Positions 1 through 7,182 of a stretch of DNA of 12,067 nucleotides are shown one piece after another; position 1 is the first letter of the stretch; each line of letters opens with the position of its first letter. The notes beneath the pieces were generated by a model, which saw nothing but the letters and a program-made list of their open reading frames with translations, was not told where the DNA came from and did no database searches. The position numbers and the translations under genes are program-made. Source of the stretch: Polynucleobacter sp. UBA962 (GTDB lineage Bacteria; Pseudomonadota; Gammaproteobacteria; Burkholderiales; Burkholderiaceae). The stretch covers positions 1 through 12,067 of the forward strand of contig DBCI01000033.1 of NCBI GenBank assembly GCA_002292975.1, written 5' to 3'.

Positions 1-7
1 GGCAATT

Positions 8-35
8 AATGGCGTCCTCGTGGCGCCATTTTTTT
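8..35 (+). terminator. Intrinsic-terminator-like hairpin just before crtI
   Basis: AATGGCGTC at 8-16 pairs with GGCGCCATT at 22-30, giving nine pairs of which one is G-T. The loop is CTCGT and five further T follow, so the T-run spans 29-35. This is the classic form of a rho-independent terminator reading on the plus strand. It could end a plus-strand gene lying just left of the window. It also lies only 14 nt before the preferred crtI start, so it may instead be part of the crtI leader. Structure is seen directly; termination is inferred. Confidence 0.7.
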
Positions 36-49
36 CTCAACACAAATAT

Positions 50-1579
50 ATGCTCAAACGAACATACTTTCCTAGCGACGATCGGCCTATTGCGGTAGTG
101 ATTGGCAGTGGCTTTGGTGGTTTAGCAGCAGCTATTCGGTTGTCCCATAAAGGCTACCGCGTGAAGATCTTAGAGAAGCTGGATAAACCTGGCGGGCGCG
201 CTTATGTGTATCAGCGCGATGGTTATACCTTTGATGCTGGCCCAACCATTATTACAGCACCATTTCTGTTAAAAGAGCTGTGGGAGTTGTGCGGTGAAAA
301 ACTAGAGACCGATGTTGATTTGCGCTTAATGGATCCCTTCTACCGTATTCGTTTTGATGATGGTACCCACTTTGATTACACCGGCGATTTGCAGCGTATG
401 CGTGAGGAGGTTGCTAAGTTTAGTCCTACTGATTTACCAGGTTACGATCGCTTTTTGGCAGAGGCTGAGAAGTGCTATCAGTTGGGCTTTGAAGAGCTCA
501 GTCACGTTGCATTTGATTCCTTAAGCGACGTTGCAGAAGCGCTTCCTTCTATGATTAAGATGAAGGCATGGGAGAGCATTTACACCTTAGTAGCGCGCCA
601 TCTAAAGAATGACAAATTACGTCAAGTGATGAGTTTTCATCCGCTATTAATTGGTGGCAATCCATTCTCAGTCACAGCCGTGTATTCACTGATTAATTCT
701 TTAGAACGCAAACATGGGGTCTTCTCAGCTATGGGAGGAACCGGTGCTTTGATCAAAGGCTTAGTTCGTCTATTGGGTGATTTGGGTGTAAGTGTGCAAT
801 GTAATACTGAAGTAAAACGAATTGAAGTTCGTGATGGTAAAGCAGTCGGGGTTAGCCTGGCAGACGGTGATTTTGTTCCAGCCGATATTGTGGTGTCGAA
901 TGCTGATGCTGCATGGACCTACCAGAAATTGATTGAGCCACAACACCGAAGAGTTTGGACCGATAAAAAAGTAGAGCGTAGCAAGTACTCGATGAGCTTA
1001 TTTGTTTGGTACTTTGGTACCAATCGCCAATATCACGATGTACCCCATCATATGATCTTATTGGGTAAGCGTTATCGGGAGCTACTAACGGACATCTTTA
1101 AGCGTAAAGTCCTAGCCGAAGACTTTAGCTTGTATTTGCATCGACCCACAGCAACGGATCCGAGTTTGGCTCCAGATGGGCACGATACTTTCTACGTACT
1201 CGCACCAGTCCCTAATTTAGATAGTGGTACAAACTGGCAAGAACAGGCGGAGCCTTATCGACAAGCCATCGCACAGTATTTGGATCAATCGGTATTGCCA
1301 GGTTTACAAGATCATGTGACCACCTCTTTCTTAATGACCCCGCAAGATTTTCAGGATCGACTGTTATCGGTAAAGGGCGCAGCCTTCGGTTTTGAACCAT
1401 TGCTCCTACAAAGTGCGTGGTTTAGGCCTCATAACCGTAGTGAGGATGTAAAAGGTTTATACATGGTCGGTGCGGGCACACATCCTGGGGCAGGGATACC
1501 AGGGGTCTTGTCATCTGCTAAGGCTTTGATGTCCGTTGTTCCACACCCAGTCAACGTTGCGACAGGATATGCCAAATGA
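50..1579 (+). CDS. crtI: Phytoene desaturase CrtI
   Basis: FAD-dependent phytoene desaturase, a membrane-associated enzyme that adds double bonds to phytoene to give neurosporene or lycopene. From the ATG at 50 the protein is 509 aa, normal for bacterial CrtI. The N-terminus carries the dinucleotide-binding motif VVIGSGFGGLAAAIRL (about residues 16-31) followed by an acidic ILEK strand end. The C-terminus has the family signature MVGAGTHPGAGIPGVLSSAK. The frame is open to the left edge and a GTG at 20 would add ten residues, but that codon lies inside the hairpin at 8-35, so ATG 50 is preferred. No clear Shine-Dalgarno precedes either start. The stop overlaps the crtB start as ATGA, so the two are translationally coupled. 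The number of desaturation steps cannot be read from the sequence. Function is confident; the start is moderately sure. Confidence 0.95.
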   Translation: MLKRTYFPSDDRPIAVVIGSGFGGLAAAIRLSHKGYRVKILEKLDKPGGRAYVYQRDGYTFDAGPTIITAPFLLKELWELCGEKLETDVDLRLMDPFYRIRFDDGTHFDYTGDLQRMREEVAKFSPTDLPGYDRFLAEAEKCYQLGFEELSHVAFDSLSDVAEALPSMIKMKAWESIYTLVARHLKNDKLRQVMSFHPLLIGGNPFSVTAVYSLINSLERKHGVFSAMGGTGALIKGLVRLLGDLGVSVQCNTEVKRIEVRDGKAVGVSLADGDFVPADIVVSNADAAWTYQKLIEPQHRRVWTDKKVERSKYSMSLFVWYFGTNRQYHDVPHHMILLGKRYRELLTDIFKRKVLAEDFSLYLHRPTATDPSLAPDGHDTFYVLAPVPNLDSGTNWQEQAEPYRQAIAQYLDQSVLPGLQDHVTTSFLMTPQDFQDRLLSVKGAAFGFEPLLLQSAWFRPHNRSEDVKGLYMVGAGTHPGAGIPGVLSSAKALMSVVPHPVNVATGYAK

Positions 1580-2637
1580 ATCGAAGCTCAAACCACTTTG
1601 ACGATGATTTAAATCAATGCGTTCAGACCATGCGGGACGGCTCAAAATCCTTCTTTGCTGCTTCGCGTGTCCTCCCAAGTCGCGTGCGTGATCCTGCTAC
1701 CGCTCTATATGCCTTTTGCCGAATCACCGACGACATTGCCGATGCGGCCGATGCTACTGCGGAATCTATCCATACTTTGCAAGAACGACTTACTGCGATT
1801 TATGCAGGACATCCGAGCGATATTCCTGCGGATCGGGCACTTTCCGAAGTGGTGAGGGCATTTGATATTCCAAAAGAATTACCCCTTGCCTTAATTGAGG
1901 GCTATGAGTGGGATACGCAATACCGGACTTATGAGACCTTTGATGATTTATTAGATTACTGCGCACGTGTTGCCGGTACTGTTGGCGCCATGATGTGTTT
2001 GATTATGGGTAAACGCGAACCAGAGACCCTGGCGCGAGCATGTGATCTTGGTTTAGCCATGCAATTAACAAATATTGCCCGCGACGTGGGTGAAGATGCC
2101 TTAAATGGTCGTATCTATCTTCCCTTGCAGTGGCTAAGAGAAGAGGGCATTAACAAAGAAGAGTGGTTACAAAATCCTCAATTTAATGAATCTCTTTCCA
2201 GAGTAGTGGCACGATTATTAAAAGAAGCAGATCTACTTTATAAACAGGCTGAGATTGGTATTAGTGATTTGCCATGGGATTGCCGACCTGCAATACAGGC
2301 GGCGCGTTTGATTTACGCCGAGATCGGTCGTGAGCTAGAACGTTTAAATCTTGATTCTGTGTCGGTACGCGCCGTGGTCTCGAAGCAGCGTAAATTAGTT
2401 CTGCTAACACACGCAGCCTCGGCGATCATTGCTAAGTTCTCGAGTCGCCGCATGGCAAAAGAGGCCCATCGCTCGATTCAGTTTTTGATTGATGCAGTCA
2501 GCAAAACACCGCATATTCGTCACTACGGCGGAACTATCTATGAGCGACTAACGTGGGTAGTTGATCTACTGGAGCGTGTTGAAGAGCGAAAGCGCGAAGC
2601 GGAACTTAGCGTTGAGGACCGGTTTCAGAGAAGCTAG
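1576..2637 (+). CDS. crtB: Phytoene synthase CrtB
   Basis: Condenses two geranylgeranyl diphosphates, through prephytoene diphosphate, into 15-cis-phytoene, the first committed carotenoid step. It is a 353-aa all-helical trans-isoprenyl synthase. Both Mg2+/diphosphate-binding acidic motifs are present: FCRITDDIADAAD near residues 47-59, and RDVGEDALNGRIYLP at about 169-183, where D170 and D174 form the second DxxxD. YEWD and the NIARD segment also match squalene/phytoene synthases. The ATG overlaps the crtI stop (ATGA), giving a crtI-crtB unit. The C-terminal tail is rich in Glu and Arg. The gene ends 9 bp from the stop of convergent crtC and I see no convincing terminator between them. It is the substrate-supplying step for the crtADC genes on the other strand. 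Confidence 0.96.
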   Translation: MNRSSNHFDDDLNQCVQTMRDGSKSFFAASRVLPSRVRDPATALYAFCRITDDIADAADATAESIHTLQERLTAIYAGHPSDIPADRALSEVVRAFDIPKELPLALIEGYEWDTQYRTYETFDDLLDYCARVAGTVGAMMCLIMGKREPETLARACDLGLAMQLTNIARDVGEDALNGRIYLPLQWLREEGINKEEWLQNPQFNESLSRVVARLLKEADLLYKQAEIGISDLPWDCRPAIQAARLIYAEIGRELERLNLDSVSVRAVVSKQRKLVLLTHAASAIIAKFSSRRMAKEAHRSIQFLIDAVSKTPHIRHYGGTIYERLTWVVDLLERVEERKREAELSVEDRFQRS

Positions 2638-2646
2638 CAAGTATTC

Positions 2647-3864
2647 TTATTTCACCCTTGGCATCCGCCATGGCAACATAAATTGCACTGCCCACGAAGA
2701 TAATCTAGGTACATCTAAGGTTTCATGAAAGGATGTTACGCGCTCCCCCAAAAGCTCACTACTGAGTACTGAGCGTGCATAAAAGGGAGTGTCTTCTAGT
2801 GTTTCTAGAATTTCCAAAGAAGCCTGGCTGGGATTACGCATTTGCCGCTGAATGCGCCAACCAGTCTTGGGTAAAGCTTGCCGTGGTGGTGGGTCAAAGT
2901 TTTCAATTCGCCCATCTGGATGAAATACTAAACCCAACAATTTCTCAACCCCATTCTTTTGCCGTACATCATAAATAACGGCTGTACGTCCACCACTGAG
3001 TTCTGCCCGCGACCAATCCCAATCTTTAAACGGAATAGTAATAGGCTCATCACCCTCATTGGAATCAAAATAGGCATTACCTTGCCACTTCAGTTTAGGT
3101 GAGTCTAGTTCAACCTCAATGCGGGCAGAGGGCGCAAGCGGACCCCAGCGGTGTTTACCCTGATCATCTAAGCTGGTCGAGAAATTAAATAGTTGTCGCG
3201 GAAATAATTTAAAGTGGCCGGCAACACGTTGCCCAAAAGGAACAGCGCGCTCGTAAATATCAACCCGTAAATGATCGCCATGCCAGCGAAGACTACTCGG
3301 GCCAATGACAAAATCAGTTTGATTGCGAGAGATGCTCGCCGCACTCCGCTCGGTCATGGTCCAGCGTTTATTACCAGGACTATAAATAGCTAAATTAATG
3401 GCACAATGATTTTCTGGATCTACAGATTTAGAACGACGCTGAGCCCACGCATAGTAGGGAGAGAACACGCTCCCCACGAACGCAATCATGACCAGACCAT
3501 GCTGGCCATCATCGCTTAAGGCATCGACATACCACCAGAGATAAGCACCCGACCGGACCGCTTGATCAAACCGAGGTGAGCCATCAGAGTTGCGGCCGCC
3601 ATACGACCCGAGAGCGCCGCCATCGGTACTCCCGCTCCCGGATGCGCGCTGCCCCCCGCTAGGTAGAGACCCGGAATGGTGGTGTGTGCTGCTGGCCGTC
3701 GAAAGGTATCCATCCAACCGTGGTTGGCTTGGCCATAAAGTGCCCCACCGGTTGCCGGAAAGAGGCGATGAAAATCCTGTGGCGAGGTGCGAGTTACGAT
3801 CGCATCCTCCAAAGAGAGGTCGAGGCCACAGTGGCGTAATAGAGAAAATGCTTTTTCTTGACAT
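2647..3864 (-). CDS. crtC: Acyclic carotenoid 1,2-hydratase CrtC (start unresolved)
   Basis: Adds water across the terminal 1,2-double bond of acyclic carotenoids (neurosporene or lycopene), giving the 1-hydroxy end group used by CrtD and CrtF. Family hallmarks are WWYVDALSDDGQHGL, IAFVGSVFSPYYAWA, NHCAINLAIY, WTMTERS, GPSSLRWHGD and the block YFDSNEGDEPI followed by DWDWSRAEL. Conserved similarity begins near SPRFDQAV, coded from about 3579. The start is a problem. In this frame the only NTG codons nearby are ATG 3489 and CTG 3495, both inside or after the conserved N-terminus, then TTG 3717 and ATG 3864. ATG 3864 has a weak GTGAG upstream; it gives 405 aa and a 349-nt overlap with crtD, and its first 90 or so residues are Gly/Ser/Pro-rich and look like shadow or disordered sequence. 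I give that start as the outer limit only. It is last in the aerR-ppsR-crtA-crtD-crtC operon. Function is confident; the N-terminus is not. Confidence 0.82.
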   Translation of the reverse strand: MSRKSIFSITPLWPRPLFGGCDRNSHLATGFSSPLSGNRWGTLWPSQPRLDGYLSTASSTHHHSGSLPSGGQRASGSGSTDGGALGSYGGRNSDGSPRFDQAVRSGAYLWWYVDALSDDGQHGLVMIAFVGSVFSPYYAWAQRRSKSVDPENHCAINLAIYSPGNKRWTMTERSAASISRNQTDFVIGPSSLRWHGDHLRVDIYERAVPFGQRVAGHFKLFPRQLFNFSTSLDDQGKHRWGPLAPSARIEVELDSPKLKWQGNAYFDSNEGDEPITIPFKDWDWSRAELSGGRTAVIYDVRQKNGVEKLLGLVFHPDGRIENFDPPPRQALPKTGWRIQRQMRNPSQASLEILETLEDTPFYARSVLSSELLGERVTSFHETLDVPRLSSWAVQFMLPWRMPRVK

Positions 3865-5063
3865 GATTCAATCTCACTAAGGGAGGGTTGATTGTGGTCC
3901 CCAATTGCTGGAGCGTTCACTAAACAGAGCATGCGCTCACCATCAGGATGCGTAAGATGGGTATCGGTTTGATCTTGTGCGCAGACATACACGGTAGGAT
4001 TTTGTGGAAGACGCTTACGGTAAAAAATATCGGTGAACTCAGAGGCGTAATCTTGGTTAAAAAAGACGTTGTGACGAACCAAAGGAAACCCCTTGGGTTT
4101 TGCAAACATCGACCAAGTAATCGCAGAAAGCGAGCGAGTTGTTTGGCTAACTGGCGAAGCTGATTGATTTGCTAATCCCAGTAGCCCCGTTTGTAAGGCC
4201 ATTGCATCACCGTTAAAGATAATGTTATCCGTAGCGATGACCTCACCATTACTTAGGCGTACCCCAGATACTTTGCCAGCACTTTGTATGATTTCTTCAC
4301 AGTTCATGCCGGTGATGAACTGCACACCCTTAGCTTCCGCTAACTTTGTGATGGCTTCTGTAATGGCAACCATGCCACCTTGCACTGCCCAAACTCCTTG
4401 CATTTCGACATCCGCAATCAGCATGAGGGTTGCAGGAGCTTGCGAAGGGGATGAGCCACAATAGGTGGCATAGCGACTAAAGAGTTGATGAATACGAGGA
4501 TCCTTAAAGTAACGTGACAAGCTCTTCCACAAATCATTAAACAGACCAATCTCGTAGAGAGCCTTTGATCCCATGGGGCCAAGATCGCTCATCATCCCCA
4601 TCATGGATGGACGTGCGGAGAGCATGTAAGGTTTCTCAAGGGCGCGATATAGCTTGCTAGCCTGCTGACAAAAATTCATAAAGCGATTAGCCTCTGCTGC
4701 ACCTGCAAAATCATGAATCGCCTGTGCCGATTGCTCACGATTTGCATATAGATCTAAGCGTTCTGCCGGACCCCAAGCATGTCTAGCTAAGATCTGAAGT
4801 TGGTCAATATGTAAAACATCTTCTAATTGACAGCCCGCATTTTGAAAGATGCCATCAAAGACCCAGCGCATCGTAAAGACCGTTGGACCAGAATCTACAC
4901 CCTTACCACCACACTCAATTTGACGGATTTTGCCACCAAGTTTTTGTTCTTTCTCTACCAAAATTACTGGAAGGCCAGCACTTGCCATATCTAGGGCGCT
5001 GACGAGACCGCCAATACCGCCACCAATAACAACAATAGGCTTGTTTTTAGGTGACTTAGTCAA
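3516..5063 (-). CDS. crtD: Hydroxyneurosporene (methoxyneurosporene) desaturase CrtD
   Basis: CrtI-family FAD oxidoreductase that introduces the 3,4-double bond next to the hydroxylated or methoxylated end made by CrtC/CrtF. The N-terminus has IVVIGGGIGGLVSALDMA and the acidic VEKEQKLGGKIR segment. The middle has RYATYCGSSPSQAPATL, typical of CrtD. The C-terminus has LAGGSAHPGAGVPMAALSGR. I chose TTG 5063: AAGGAAG lies about 6 nt upstream, and the start overlaps the crtA stop (TTGACTAA), giving 515 aa, normal for the family. ATG 5093 would add ten residues but has no ribosome-binding site, and the longest frame, from 5255, adds residues that simply shadow crtA. Its last stretch, about 3590-3700, is noticeably GC-rich compared with the same motif in crtI, and overlaps the open crtC frame. 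It could be mistaken for CrtI, but the adjacency to crtA and crtC fits CrtD. Confidence 0.93.
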   Translation of the reverse strand: MTKSPKNKPIVVIGGGIGGLVSALDMASAGLPVILVEKEQKLGGKIRQIECGGKGVDSGPTVFTMRWVFDGIFQNAGCQLEDVLHIDQLQILARHAWGPAERLDLYANREQSAQAIHDFAGAAEANRFMNFCQQASKLYRALEKPYMLSARPSMMGMMSDLGPMGSKALYEIGLFNDLWKSLSRYFKDPRIHQLFSRYATYCGSSPSQAPATLMLIADVEMQGVWAVQGGMVAITEAITKLAEAKGVQFITGMNCEEIIQSAGKVSGVRLSNGEVIATDNIIFNGDAMALQTGLLGLANQSASPVSQTTRSLSAITWSMFAKPKGFPLVRHNVFFNQDYASEFTDIFYRKRLPQNPTVYVCAQDQTDTHLTHPDGERMLCLVNAPAIGDHNQPSLSEIESCQEKAFSLLRHCGLDLSLEDAIVTRTSPQDFHRLFPATGGALYGQANHGWMDTFRRPAAHTTIPGLYLAGGSAHPGAGVPMAALSGRMAAATLMAHLGLIKRSGRVLISGGMSMP

Positions 5064-5742
5064 GCGTTCTTCCTTTCCAAGAGCCCTCTGCATCAAAGGG
5101 TTGGAAGCGTGCAAACATCGATTCAGAAAAATAATTACCTTGCATGGCGGCTTTGATTGCTGTGAGGTGTGCACCAGATCGAGCATACGTATCCATCGCA
5201 GCCTGCGAGTTCCAAATGGTAAAGGTGGCTTGACGCAAAACTGGAGCCTCACCAATACCGGCAGAGATTAAACATCCAGCACTCTGTTGTAAATCAGTTT
5301 GAGCCGATGGCGCCTTTGACCAAAATGAAAGCGCTCGCGTTGGCTTAATCGAAGCTCGGGTCAAAGATGCAACCGGACCGGAAGTGGGTGGGGACGTAGA
5401 TTCTTGTAGTTGATGGCCTGACCAACGCCCCTTTACCGAGTAGGCTCGCAGTTTTACTGTAAATAATTCGCTTGCATGACTTCGGTACCAATCTAATAAT
5501 GGTGACTCATGCATAAATCGATTGGCTTGTTCAAGCCCTTCAAAAAGACAAAATAGGCCTTGATGAGTTCCGCTCGGGCTAATTAAGAATCCACCATTTT
5601 TACCCGATCCCATATGCTTTTGCAGCAGAAGACCTTGTGGTCGGTATAGGCTAAATCGGTTAAACATCAGACGGGCAATACCAGAATATTTGGCTTGCGG
5701 TTTGATATTGACCAAGGCCATGACCGCTACCTGATTAGACAT
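5056..5742 (-). CDS. crtA: Spheroidene monooxygenase CrtA
   Basis: Oxygen-dependent (heme-containing in studied homologues) monooxygenase that converts spheroidene to spheroidenone by adding the C2 keto group. The protein is 228 aa, close to the roughly 240 aa of known CrtA. Recognisable blocks are GGFLISPSGTHQGLFCLFEG in the N-terminal third, the LFTVKLRAYSVKGRWSG strand, and a C-terminal half with IGEAPVLRQATFTIWNS, AMDTYARSGAHLTAI and YFSESMFARFQPF. The ATG follows the ppsR stop after one base, with AGGA 6-7 nt upstream inside ppsR, so it is co-transcribed and probably coupled. Its presence means the pigments become ketolated in oxygen, consistent with an aerobic lifestyle. Carotenoid binding and the heme ligand cannot be assigned by eye. 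Confidence 0.93.
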   Translation of the reverse strand: MSNQVAVMALVNIKPQAKYSGIARLMFNRFSLYRPQGLLLQKHMGSGKNGGFLISPSGTHQGLFCLFEGLEQANRFMHESPLLDWYRSHASELFTVKLRAYSVKGRWSGHQLQESTSPPTSGPVASLTRASIKPTRALSFWSKAPSAQTDLQQSAGCLISAGIGEAPVLRQATFTIWNSQAAMDTYARSGAHLTAIKAAMQGNYFSESMFARFQPFDAEGSWKGRTLD

Positions 5743-5743
5743 C

Positions 5744-7159
5744 TTATTCCTCGATATCGCTATCTTTGCTTTGGTCGCTCAGATCGTATTTACGTAATTT
5801 AATATATAAACTTTGCCGAGAGAGCCCCAGCATCTCCGATGCGGATACCCGATTCCCGCGTGTGAGGTCGAGTGCGGCCTTGATACAGAGTTGCTCAATT
5901 AAATCAGTAGTCTCATTAATAATTTCTTTGAGAGGCAGGCGACCCACGAGTTGGGTGAGTTCCTCGCTCGAGCGAGTAATGGACTCTTCAGGCTGTATCT
6001 TAGAGCGTATGCGTGAGCCTACTTCTCGGATAGTAAATCCAAGACAGGCATGTGGGTAGGGTACGGATACTGCAGAAATCTCAACGGGATGCAAAGTACC
6101 AAAGGAGTCACGAATTGAGGTAGCAAATAACTTAATGGACCCTTTTTCATGGAGATTGGACAACATCACACGCAAATCAACACTAGAACGCTCTAGCCAA
6201 CGGTCTAGGGGCTCATTCAGAATTTGTTCCAGTTTGTCTGACATGATTAAGCGCAAGAAAGCTTGATTAGCCGTTAAGATCTTTCCTGCTGAGTTGGTCA
6301 CAATAAAACCATCGGGCGCCTTTTCAAGGGCCTGTATGACCAGTGATTGCGCATTTGAATCATGACGATCAACCAACTCACCAGAGCGCTTCAGGGTAAC
6401 TAGAATTAGCGATTGATTTTCATTACGAAATGGCGCTGCCGATAGATAGACCTCTTGGCCACTCAAAATACTCGTATTTAACTCTGCTACTGTGCTGGTA
6501 TACGCTACCTTACTAAGAAGAGATTGAACCTGAATTCGATCCCCCTTTGTGAGGTAGTCCATTAACAAGCGACCACTTAATTTTTTTACCGAGTCACCGA
6601 GCAAATCAGCAGCACGTGGATTTGCTTCAATCACTTTGAACGTATTGGCATCTAAAACAATCACTGCCTCAGATGCCATTTCAAATAGAACACGATAGCG
6701 TGTCTCTAATTGGCGTAAGCGGGTATAGTCGCGTTCAATGGCCTGTTGAGCATCAACCAGGCGCTGTTGCAATAAGGAAATTTCTCGGAGATCGCGCGCG
6801 AGTGCAATGATCTGTCCAGTGCTACCAACCTTTAAAGTTGCACATAGCAGTGGTAAATCGGCCGAGCCAGGAGAAGGTACATTAATTTGTCTAAAACGAG
6901 ACAGACTCGTCTCATTTGCATCTTGGAGGAGAGCCTGTATTTTGGGACGACTTTCGCTGGTAACTACATCTAACCAATTTTTACCAACCCAACTTTCTAA
7001 GCTTGGGCTTCGTAAATCGGGGTTACCAAAGGCAATACTTTGAATAACGCCCTCTCGATTTAATGTTAACGAGATATCTGCAGATGCTTGAACAATATGA
7101 GCAACTTCATCTGGATTGAGTTGCCCTAGGACATGAGCTGGGCCGGTTGTGCTGTTCAC
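5744..7159 (-). CDS. ppsR: Photosynthesis-gene regulator PpsR (CrtJ)
   Basis: Redox- and light-linked DNA-binding regulator of bch, crt and puc genes, usually an aerobic repressor; in Rubrivivax it also activates some crt genes. The protein is 471 aa, matching the family. Regions: N-terminal PAS at about 20-130, a Gln-rich helical linker at 131-155 (LLQQRLVDAQQAIERDY), a PAS at 155-260, a second PAS at 272-380, and a C-terminal Fis-type helix-turn-helix at 411-460 (NRVSASEMLGLSRQSLYIKLRKY). Cysteines are only at 106, 372 and 425. C425 sits in the HTH like the redox cysteine of Rhodobacter proteins, but there is none around 250. The start is GTG, with only a weak GAG upstream and no alternative ATG nearby. 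It lies 23 bp after aerR and 1 bp before crtA. Its operator TGT-N12-ACA is present at 8259-8276, implying control of its own operon. Confidence 0.95.
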   Translation of the reverse strand: MNSTTGPAHVLGQLNPDEVAHIVQASADISLTLNREGVIQSIAFGNPDLRSPSLESWVGKNWLDVVTSESRPKIQALLQDANETSLSRFRQINVPSPGSADLPLLCATLKVGSTGQIIALARDLREISLLQQRLVDAQQAIERDYTRLRQLETRYRVLFEMASEAVIVLDANTFKVIEANPRAADLLGDSVKKLSGRLLMDYLTKGDRIQVQSLLSKVAYTSTVAELNTSILSGQEVYLSAAPFRNENQSLILVTLKRSGELVDRHDSNAQSLVIQALEKAPDGFIVTNSAGKILTANQAFLRLIMSDKLEQILNEPLDRWLERSSVDLRVMLSNLHEKGSIKLFATSIRDSFGTLHPVEISAVSVPYPHACLGFTIREVGSRIRSKIQPEESITRSSEELTQLVGRLPLKEIINETTDLIEQLCIKAALDLTRGNRVSASEMLGLSRQSLYIKLRKYDLSDQSKDSDIEE

Positions 7160-7182
7160 TATCTACTCGTGTATCGACTTAA

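Noticed and set aside
20..49. GTG at 20 as crtI start, adding MAPFFSQHKY
   Set aside because: The codon lies in the loop of the hairpin at 8-35, has no ribosome-binding site, and the extra residues do not resemble CrtI N-termini. It cannot be excluded because the frame is open to the window edge.
3516..3600. Programmed -1 frameshift joining CrtD and CrtC
   Set aside because: The frames are related by -1, but I see no heptameric slippery sequence in the overlap. Kept only as an option under the crtC start finding.
3590..3880. 96-codon plus-strand ORF opposite crtD
   Set aside because: It is antisense to conserved CrtD and CrtC coding sequence, has no ribosome-binding site or recognisable domain, and is explained by the GC-rich local composition.
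5064..5255. Longer crtD from ATG 5255 or ATG 5093
   Set aside because: The extra residues are a frame-shifted shadow of the conserved crtA C-terminus, and neither start has a ribosome-binding site, whereas TTG 5063 does.
5963..5976. 14-bp perfect palindrome CTCGCTCGAGCGAG inside ppsR
   Set aside because: It encodes the linker before the HTH, is far from any promoter, and gives no reason beyond symmetry to call it a site.
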